This document shows positions 7,622-12,732 of a stretch of DNA of 12,732 bases, piece after piece. The notes under the pieces were generated by a model that saw nothing but the letters and a program-made list of their open reading frames with translations, had not been told where the DNA came from and made no database searches. Made by a program: the position numbers and the translations under genes. Each line of letters starts with the position of its first letter. Position 1 is the first letter of the stretch. This DNA comes from UBA7398 sp947491605 (GTDB taxonomy: Bacteria; Actinomycetota; Actinomycetes; Nanopelagicales; Nanopelagicaceae), in contig CANLJW010000029.1 of NCBI GenBank assembly GCA_947491605.1, forward strand, positions 1 to 12,732, written 5' to 3'.

Positions 7622-7934
7622 ATTTCACGCCGTTGATGGCGGTAATTTTTACGCGAGTGCTCTTTGCACGGAAACCTTGACGACGACGGTAACCAGTCTT
7701 GTTCTTATAACGCAGGATGTGAATTTTTGGACCCTTTACTTCTTCGATGATTTCACCAGTGACTTTTACGCCAGAGAGAATCTTTGGATCAGAAGTAACG
7801 GCATCGCCATCGACCACGAGTACTGCAGGAAAGGTAATGGTTGAACCTGAAGCAGCGTCAACACGGTCGACGAAAACGGTATCGCCAATAGCGACTTTCT
7901 CCTGGCGTCCGCCAGCTTTTACTATTGCATACAC
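7620..7934 (-). CDS. rplU: 50S ribosomal protein bL21 (GTG start)
   Basis: bL21 is a 23S rRNA-binding protein of the large subunit. From the GTG at 7934-7932 the product is 104 aa, matching the family length, and begins (V/M)YAIVKAGGRQEKV, the expected N-terminus. The rest has GDTVFVDRV, the central strands, and the basic C-terminal KNKTGYRRRQGFRAK segment that marks bL21. A frame open to an ATG at 8000 would add 22 residues (including HAHPYADP) unknown at the start of bL21. GAGAGGA lies nine bases before the GTG, and a possible promoter overlaps the would-be extension, so I take the GTG. It is 14 bp upstream of rpmA and follows rne after 74 bp, the usual actinobacterial order. Confidence 0.95.
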   Translation of the reverse strand: MYAIVKAGGRQEKVAIGDTVFVDRVDAASGSTITFPAVLVVDGDAVTSDPKILSGVKVTGEIIEEVKGPKIHILRYKNKTGYRRRQGFRAKSTRVKITAINGVK

Positions 7935-7943
7935 CGGAATATT

Positions 7944-7950
7944 TCCTCTC
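7944..7950 (-). promoter_or_regulatory. Shine-Dalgarno site that decides the rplU GTG start
   Basis: The minus strand reads GAGAGGA with a nine-base spacer before GTG at 7934-7932. This supports the 104-aa bL21 over the 126-aa reading from 8000. Confidence 0.75.
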
Positions 7951-7970
7951 GAGATGTTGAACAGGGGGTC

Positions 7971-8000
7971 AGCGTACGGATGAGCATGGCCTTGGGTCAA
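7971..8000 (-). promoter_or_regulatory. Possible housekeeping promoter for rplU-rpmA
   Basis: In the 74-bp gap between rne and rplU the minus strand carries TTGACC (8000-7995) and, 18 bp later, TACGCT (7976-7971). This fits a TTGAC-type -35 and an actinobacterial TANNNT -10. Initiation about seven bases on would give a leader of roughly 30 nt that still includes the rplU ribosome-binding site. No intrinsic terminator is visible after rne, so read-through is also possible. The call rests on pattern only. Confidence 0.4.
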
Positions 8001-8008
8001 ACTGGGCC

Positions 8009-10147
8009 TTATTCACCGCTTACTACCCCACTACTGGTTGCCCGTCGGCGACGGCGACCAAATCGTGGTTTTTCATCTAATTCAGCAACGCTGTCAGAGC
8101 CAACATCTAATGAATCGATATCACTTATATCTGAAACGTCTTCTTCGTTATCGCTATTTTCAGATTCGTCAAATTTTGGCGTTAATTCACGATCAAGTGA
8201 TTTCTTATTTACTGGTTCCATATGAATATGAATTCCGCGACCAGCGCAACTTTCGCAAGTAGTTGAGAACGCTTCAATCAGTCCTTGACCTACGCGCTTG
8301 CGGGTCATTTGGACTAGGCCGAGCGATGTAACTTCAGCAACTTGGTGCTTGGTTCGATCGCGACCTAAACATTCAACTAAGCGTCGAAGTACTTGCTCAC
8401 GGTTAGATTCCAAAATCATATCGATAAAGTCGATCACAACAATGCCACCTAAGTCGCGCAACCTTAGTTGACGGGCAATTTCTTCCGCAGCTTCCATATT
8501 GTTCTTGGTTACTGTCTCTTCTAAGTTTCCACCTTTACCAATAAATTTTCCGGTGTTAACGTCGATTACGATCATTGCTTCAGTCTTATCGATAACTAAC
8601 GAACCACCTGAGGGAAGATAAACTTTACGATCTAGCGCTTTCGTTAATTGTTCGTCAACGCGGTGTTCGGTGAATAAATCACCAGTACCAACCCACTTCT
8701 CAATTTTCGCAGTTAATTCTGGTGCAATGTGATTTAGGTAGTCATGAATGTCATCCCAAGCTTGCCCGCCTTGAACGGTTAACTTTTTGAAATCTTCATT
8801 GAAGATATCGCGAATAACTCGAACCGTTAGATCTGGTTCACCGTATAGGAGTGATGGAGCTGCAACGCCAGCGGTTTCAGATTTAATTTTGATATCTTCC
8901 CATTGGGCTTTCAGCCTTGTTACATCACGAGTTAGCTCGTCTTCGCTTGCGCCTTCAGCAGCGGTTCGAACGATTACGCCCTCTTCATCAGTAATCAGAT
9001 TCTTAAGAATTGACTTCAAACGAGCGCGTTCAGTTTCCGGAAGTCTTCGACTAATACCGCTCATGCCACCGCCTGGAACGAATACTAAATAACGGCCTGG
9101 TAGCGAAATTTGGCTAGTTAAGCGAGCGCCTTTTTGTCCAATTGGATCTTTAGTTACTTGAACTAAAACCGATTGGCCAGTTTTCAATACATGTTCAATT
9201 TTCTTTGGTTGGTTATCAGTTAATCCAGCTGCATCCCAATTCACTTCACCGGCGTAGAGGACTGCGTTACGACCTTTGCCGATATCTACGAATGCTGCTT
9301 CCATAGAAGGCAAGACATTCTGAACTTTTCCAAGATATACGTTGCCAACATATGAAATATTGCTATTTCGATTTACATAGTGTTCAACTAAAACTTTATC
9401 TTCGATTACTGCAATCTGAGTTCGATCGCCCTTTTGGCGAACTAACATCTCGCGATCAACTGATTCGCGACGAGCTAAAAATTCAGCATCGGTAAGGATT
9501 GTGCCGCGTTTTCGATTTTCTCGGTAATCGCCGCGAGAATCATTTCGAGAGTAACCGCGACCTCGATCGCGCTCTTTAAATCGTCCAGCACGTTGCGGGC
9601 GATCTTCTCGTTTTACAAATTCTTTCTTAGTGGGAGTCCGAGCTTCGCGAACTTTTACAACTGTAGTTACGCCATCTTCTTCAACGATCTCACCAGCAGC
9701 AACGTCATCCCCATCGGATCGACGACGGCGACGGCGCTTACGGATAACAGTCTCGGCATCAACTATTGACTTTGAGATTGATTTATTTTCATCATCGGAA
9801 CTTTCGTCACCAGTTGCACCATCGGAATTGCTAGTAGTAACAAATTCACCTGGGCGACGGCGACCACGGCCACCACGACGACGACGTTTGCGATTTCGTG
9901 GATCCGAATCATCGCTACTTACCTCGGTAGTTACGGTCGCTGGCTTTTCAACAACAGCTTTAGCTACTTTGGCTACTTTCTTGGCTGGCGCTGCAGTGGC
10001 AGGCGCTGCTTGAAATAGTGGAACTGGAATAGCTTTCTTAGAAACTTTTGGGGCTTTCTCAACTTTTTCAATTGAGTCAGCGCTCTTTGCGGGTTCAGTA
10101 TTTTTTTTAACTGCGCGCTTACGCGCTTTTTTAGGCTCGATAGCCAT
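8009..10147 (-). CDS. rne: Ribonuclease E/G
   Basis: This is an RNase E/G-family endonuclease for mRNA turnover and rRNA/tRNA processing. The product is 712 aa. Residues 1-210 are a low-complexity extension: Lys/Ala-rich at first, then Arg-rich blocks (about 87-98 and 136-143) alternating with Asp/Ser/Glu stretches, then an Arg/Asp/Gly patch (about 181-213). The catalytic core follows: an S1 domain around ISYVGNVYLGKVQNVLPSME (about 264-283), and the DNase I-like part with VIDVNTG (Asp529) and VIDFIDM (Asp573), matching E. coli Asp303 and Asp346 in motif and spacing. CESC (Cys631, Cys634) matches the zinc-link CPRC. A short acidic tail ends with another Arg run (697-701). Putting the disordered part at the N-terminus is the actinobacterial layout. 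AAAGGA precedes the ATG. The E. coli-type scaffold C-terminus is absent. Confidence 0.96.
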   Translation of the reverse strand: MAIEPKKARKRAVKKNTEPAKSADSIEKVEKAPKVSKKAIPVPLFQAAPATAAPAKKVAKVAKAVVEKPATVTTEVSSDDSDPRNRKRRRRGGRGRRRPGEFVTTSNSDGATGDESSDDENKSISKSIVDAETVIRKRRRRRRSDGDDVAAGEIVEEDGVTTVVKVREARTPTKKEFVKREDRPQRAGRFKERDRGRGYSRNDSRGDYRENRKRGTILTDAEFLARRESVDREMLVRQKGDRTQIAVIEDKVLVEHYVNRNSNISYVGNVYLGKVQNVLPSMEAAFVDIGKGRNAVLYAGEVNWDAAGLTDNQPKKIEHVLKTGQSVLVQVTKDPIGQKGARLTSQISLPGRYLVFVPGGGMSGISRRLPETERARLKSILKNLITDEEGVIVRTAAEGASEDELTRDVTRLKAQWEDIKIKSETAGVAAPSLLYGEPDLTVRVIRDIFNEDFKKLTVQGGQAWDDIHDYLNHIAPELTAKIEKWVGTGDLFTEHRVDEQLTKALDRKVYLPSGGSLVIDKTEAMIVIDVNTGKFIGKGGNLEETVTKNNMEAAEEIARQLRLRDLGGIVVIDFIDMILESNREQVLRRLVECLGRDRTKHQVAEVTSLGLVQMTRKRVGQGLIEAFSTTCESCAGRGIHIHMEPVNKKSLDRELTPKFDESENSDNEEDVSDISDIDSLDVGSDSVAELDEKPRFGRRRRRATSSGVVSGE

Positions 10148-10357
10148 ATCTTCAAATCCTTTTTACGCCCTAAAGCGTTCTCGTCGCACCCGATATCTGG
10201 CGCATTATTCTTAAAATCTTCGGTTGGCTCAGGCTGCGATCTGGATCTGGCTATCAATCCGCTTTGGCGGAGATAACTACTGACATCAGATGCGCTAAGC
10301 GCTGGGGAAAGTATGACAGAAGCGCGGTGCTCCGCCTAATCCCCGCACGGAAGGTTG
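10148..10357 (-). promoter_or_regulatory. Intergenic region and probable rne leader with three dyad symmetries
   Basis: This 210-bp gap between rodA and rne is the longest non-coding stretch in the window. Three inverted repeats lie within 53 bp: GCGCTAAGCGC (10292-10302), CTGACATCAG (10280-10289), and an imperfect stem with arms GCTATC-AA-TCCGC (10250-10262) and GCGGA-GATAAC (10267-10277) around a four-base loop. A weak -10-like AATAAT (minus strand, 10209-10204) has only a poor -35 match (CTGAGC) 17 bp upstream. I see no T-tailed hairpin after rodA, so no intrinsic terminator is called; a GC-rich stretch just after the rodA stop could fold weakly. I see no tRNA and no credible small gene. 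Confidence 0.4.
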
Positions 10358-11521
10358 TTAACGGCTCCGCAAATGGACGTTTTGGAGGAGCCCAATTCCG
10401 ATCAGGGTGGCAAACATGCTGGAGCCGCCATAAGAGATGAATGGCAGCGGTACCCCGGTCATCGGCATCAACCCCATCGTCATTCCGATATTTTCAAAAG
10501 TCTGGAAAGCAAACCAAGCAATTACGCCGATGCACATTAACCGTCCGAAATAATCTTGAGTGCGCCGTGCGATCATAAATGCGCGCGCCAAAATAATTGC
10601 GTAGAAAAAGAGAATTAGGCCGGACCCAAGAAAACCTAACTCTTCGCCAGCTACTGTAAAAATAAAGTCGGTCTGTTGTTCTGGCACAAAGCGTCCATTT
10701 GTTTGTGGGCCATTAAATAAACCTTTGCCAATTAATCCACCAGAACCGATAGTGATCCGAGCTTGGCGAAGTTGGTAACCACTTTTTTGTGGGTCAGCGG
10801 TTGGGTCAACAAATGATTGGAGCCGATTTAATTGGTAATCATTAACTATGCCCGATTTAACCGCAACAAAACCACCAAGGAGTGCAAGTAGCAGTAATCC
10901 AACTACCCATCTTGTTGGTGCACCAGATACCGCGATGATAGTTACAACTGAAGCGCTAATAATTATTGTAGTTCCTAAATCTGGTTGCACCACGATTAGG
11001 AGCATTGGCACGGCCGCCACTAAGAGCGCCTTCATGACATCTGAATTGCTGGGATAAGAATCATTATCATGTTTTTCTGCCAGAATCATCGCAATTCCGA
11101 TGATAATAGAAATTTTTGCTAACTCAGCCGGTTGGATTTGAAAACCGCCAGGTAGTGATATCCACGCACGTGCGCCATTCACCTCACTTCCTAGCTGTGG
11201 AATTAAGACGATTATTAACCCAATTACTCCTAAACCCCAAACAAATGGTGTGTATGCGCGGAGCAATCGATAATCTATTAACGTAGTTCCAAAAGCTAAT
11301 AACAAGCCAATAATGATGTTAATAATATGACGCTTTAAATAATATTGCGGATCTAAGCCATTACTAGCAAACCATTGTCGAGTGCTTGAATAAACAAGTG
11401 CGATACCAAGGCCTAATAAGCCAATAACCGCACCACTTAGCCAATGGTCAAAGCCAGTAAATAATCCGCGGCGTTGGCCAAATTCATTACGTCTAGTGCG
11501 CAACGAGAATTGTGAGCTCAT
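10358..11521 (-). CDS. rodA: RodA, SEDS-family peptidoglycan glycosyltransferase
   Basis: RodA is a membrane protein that polymerises lipid II into glycan strands for cell elongation, working with the class B PBP encoded just upstream. The product is 387 aa with a short Arg-rich cytoplasmic N-terminus (1-25) and about ten hydrophobic segments. SEDS marks present: QIQPAELAKI (about 128-137), QPDLGTT (about 179-185), the extracellular PEQQTDFIFTVAGEELGF stretch with the putative catalytic Asp285 (the Asp corresponding to B. subtilis RodA Asp280), and the C-terminal GVPLPFISYGGSS (about 356-368). The start ATG overlaps the mrdA stop as ATGA. The Shine-Dalgarno before it is weak, so translation probably depends on coupling. 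The motifs are shared with FtsW; pairing with a PBP2-type protein and the position upstream of rne favour RodA. Confidence 0.92.
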   Translation of the reverse strand: MSSQFSLRTRRNEFGQRRGLFTGFDHWLSGAVIGLLGLGIALVYSSTRQWFASNGLDPQYYLKRHIINIIIGLLLAFGTTLIDYRLLRAYTPFVWGLGVIGLIIVLIPQLGSEVNGARAWISLPGGFQIQPAELAKISIIIGIAMILAEKHDNDSYPSNSDVMKALLVAAVPMLLIVVQPDLGTTIIISASVVTIIAVSGAPTRWVVGLLLLALLGGFVAVKSGIVNDYQLNRLQSFVDPTADPQKSGYQLRQARITIGSGGLIGKGLFNGPQTNGRFVPEQQTDFIFTVAGEELGFLGSGLILFFYAIILARAFMIARRTQDYFGRLMCIGVIAWFAFQTFENIGMTMGLMPMTGVPLPFISYGGSSMFATLIGIGLLQNVHLRSR

Positions 11522-12732
11522 GGAATCGCCACTTTCTTAAGTGCGCCAAACTTCGTAACATCTATATTCGGAAGCGTACTTGGAATACCCATCGGCATTA
11601 CTGATTTTTGACCGTTCGTACCAAAGATCAATTCATAAATTTTACGCACACCAACGCCGCTAGTACTGGCGCCAAAACCACCTTGGCTAACTACCATAAC
11701 AACTGCATATTTTGGTTTATCAGATGGTGCAAACGAAGCAAACCAAGATGTATCCGCTTTCGAAGATCCATCCCAGTTCTTACCAAACACCTGACCGGTA
11801 CCGGTCTTGCCACTTACTGCAACTGGTAATCCGGCGAATGCACCTGCACCAGTTCCAGAAGTTACTACCGCTCGCAGCGCTGAATGTAAAAAGTCAATAG
11901 TTTTCTTATCGGCAGGAATCTTTCCAGTTGCAATTGGTTCAAACTTCTTAACTAATGTGCCATCAGATTTAACAATAGCTTTGGCGATTTGTGGTTGGTA
12001 AAGCGTGCCACCATTAGCAATGGCTGCATACACAAGCGCTAACTGCAGTGGCGTCATTAATGTATCGCCTTGACCAATCGAGAAGTTAACGGCATCTCCA
12101 GCACGTACTTTGTCGCCATCAATGCAATTTTCACGAGCGATATCTATTAACAACGGTGTTAATTGAGATTTCTTAGCTCGATCTTTGTAATTGCAGTAGA
12201 AATCCTTATTCTGGCCATACCAATCTAATTTCCATTGTCGATCTGGAAGTCGACCACTAATTTCAGAGGGTAGGTCGATACCGGTCTTCTTTCCTAAGCC
12301 GAAACCCTTTGCAGAAGTAAAGAAGTAATCATTGGCATTTGATTTAGGACGCAAACCACCATCTCTAACCCATTCATCGTAAGCAATCTGATACCAAATT
12401 GAGTCACAAGAGATTGCAATCGCACTCTTTAGTGAAATTCGACCAGCTGCTTTAGAGTCAAAATTCTTAAATTCTCGGTTGCCAATTTGAACGCTAGCTG
12501 GGCAGTTGTATGAGACATCAGTGCTATATCCGGCGCGAACTGCGGCTGCCGTTGAGATAACTTTAAAAGTCGAGGCTGGCGAAAATGCGCCTTGTACTGC
12601 ACGTGAAAGCGCTGGGACTGCCGACTTCTCGGAATAGAGATTCTTGGCTTGCGCAACGGTGATGCCATTCTCCCAAATATTTGGATCATAAGTTGGGTAA
12701 GAAGCCATCGCTAAAACTGCGCCAGTCTTAAC
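11518..12732 (-). CDS. mrdA: Class B penicillin-binding protein (PBP2 type), 5'-truncated by the window edge
   Basis: The visible 404 residues are the transpeptidase half of a class B PBP, which cross-links peptidoglycan in the periplasmic space and activates its SEDS partner RodA. The frame stays open to the edge and reads VKTGAVLAMASYPTYDPN, which is internal PBP2 sequence, so the Met at 12708 is not the true start; the membrane anchor and pedestal domain are missing. Active-site motifs, numbered from the first visible residue: STFK (54-57, nucleophile Ser54), SCD (108-110, the SxN-equivalent) and KTGTG (309-313). The segment IGQGDTLMTPLQLA is also typical. Four cysteines (77, 109, 180, 203) stand out for an exported protein. 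The ATGA overlap with rodA fixes them as one unit. PBP2 rather than division PBP3 is inferred from the rodA-rne context and the VLAMASYPTYDP motif. Confidence 0.93.
   Translation of the reverse strand, partial: VKTGAVLAMASYPTYDPNIWENGITVAQAKNLYSEKSAVPALSRAVQGAFSPASTFKVISTAAAVRAGYSTDVSYNCPASVQIGNREFKNFDSKAAGRISLKSAIAISCDSIWYQIAYDEWVRDGGLRPKSNANDYFFTSAKGFGLGKKTGIDLPSEISGRLPDRQWKLDWYGQNKDFYCNYKDRAKKSQLTPLLIDIARENCIDGDKVRAGDAVNFSIGQGDTLMTPLQLALVYAAIANGGTLYQPQIAKAIVKSDGTLVKKFEPIATGKIPADKKTIDFLHSALRAVVTSGTGAGAFAGLPVAVSGKTGTGQVFGKNWDGSSKADTSWFASFAPSDKPKYAVVMVVSQGGFGASTSGVGVRKIYELIFGTNGQKSVMPMGIPSTLPNIDVTKFGALKKVAIP

Noticed and set aside
10204..10232. rne promoter with AATAAT as -10
   Set aside because: The -10 is a fair match, but the hexamer 17 bp upstream (CTGAGC) matches TTGACA at only three positions; not enough for its own feature.
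9973..10257. Minus-strand 94-codon frame covering the rne leader and start
   Set aside because: Most of it overlaps rne in another frame, where it reads the repetitive Lys/Ala-rich codons as Lys/Leu/Gln; no clear ribosome-binding site.
10310..10357. Possible terminator after rodA
   Set aside because: Short GC-rich arms such as GTGCGG and CCGCGC could pair, but the loop is large and no T-run follows.
1..12732. Mobile elements, CRISPR arrays, tRNA/rRNA genes, defence or secondary-metabolism systems
   Set aside because: No transposase, integrase, long repeats, regularly spaced repeats or RNA-gene signatures were seen; coding is nearly continuous and fully explained by housekeeping genes.

Overview
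The window looks like a piece of an actinobacterial chromosome carrying only housekeeping genes. All recognisable genes lie on the minus strand, so transcription runs from high to low coordinates. The protein family types (RNase E/G with a long charged N-terminal extension, Obg with an OCT domain and acidic tail, class B PBP plus SEDS pair) and the order mrdA-rodA-rne-rplU-rpmA-obg-proB-proA are typical of Actinobacteria. By eye the DNA is clearly AT-richer than most Actinobacteria, and spacing between genes is very tight. I infer a streamlined, low-GC aquatic lineage (for example the acI/Nanopelagicales type), but the taxon is not proven by anything in the window.

Layout in transcription order. 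(1) 12732-10358: a 5'-truncated class B penicillin-binding protein (mrdA/PBP2) overlaps rodA by an ATGA junction. Together they form the elongation peptidoglycan synthase. (2) 10357-10148: a 210-bp gap with three short dyad symmetries, probably the leader or control region of the next gene. (3) 10147-8009: rne, ribonuclease E/G. (4) 8008-7351: a possible promoter, then rplU (bL21, GTG start) and rpmA (bL27), closed by a clear intrinsic terminator at 7303-7330. (5) 7266-1: obg, proB, proA, gatC, gatA, gatB and the first 28 codons of ilvD. Successive genes here overlap by 1 or 4 bp or are 2-18 bp apart, so they very probably form one transcript.

Functionally the window joins cell-wall elongation, RNA turnover, two 50S ribosomal proteins, a 50S-assembly GTPase, the first two steps of proline synthesis, the tRNA-dependent amidotransferase that makes Gln-tRNA(Gln) and/or Asn-tRNA(Asn), and a branched-chain amino-acid enzyme. 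The obg-proBA block is directly fused to a gatCAB-ilvD block with no intervening genes, which looks like a genome-compaction junction.

I found no mobile element, CRISPR array, phage gene, toxin-antitoxin pair, tRNA or rRNA, and no candidate for a new defence or metabolic system. The observations most worth checking are the dyad-rich rne leader, the terminator that separates rpmA from obg with no obvious promoter after it, and the proA/gatC junction. No stretch longer than 210 bp lacks a gene.
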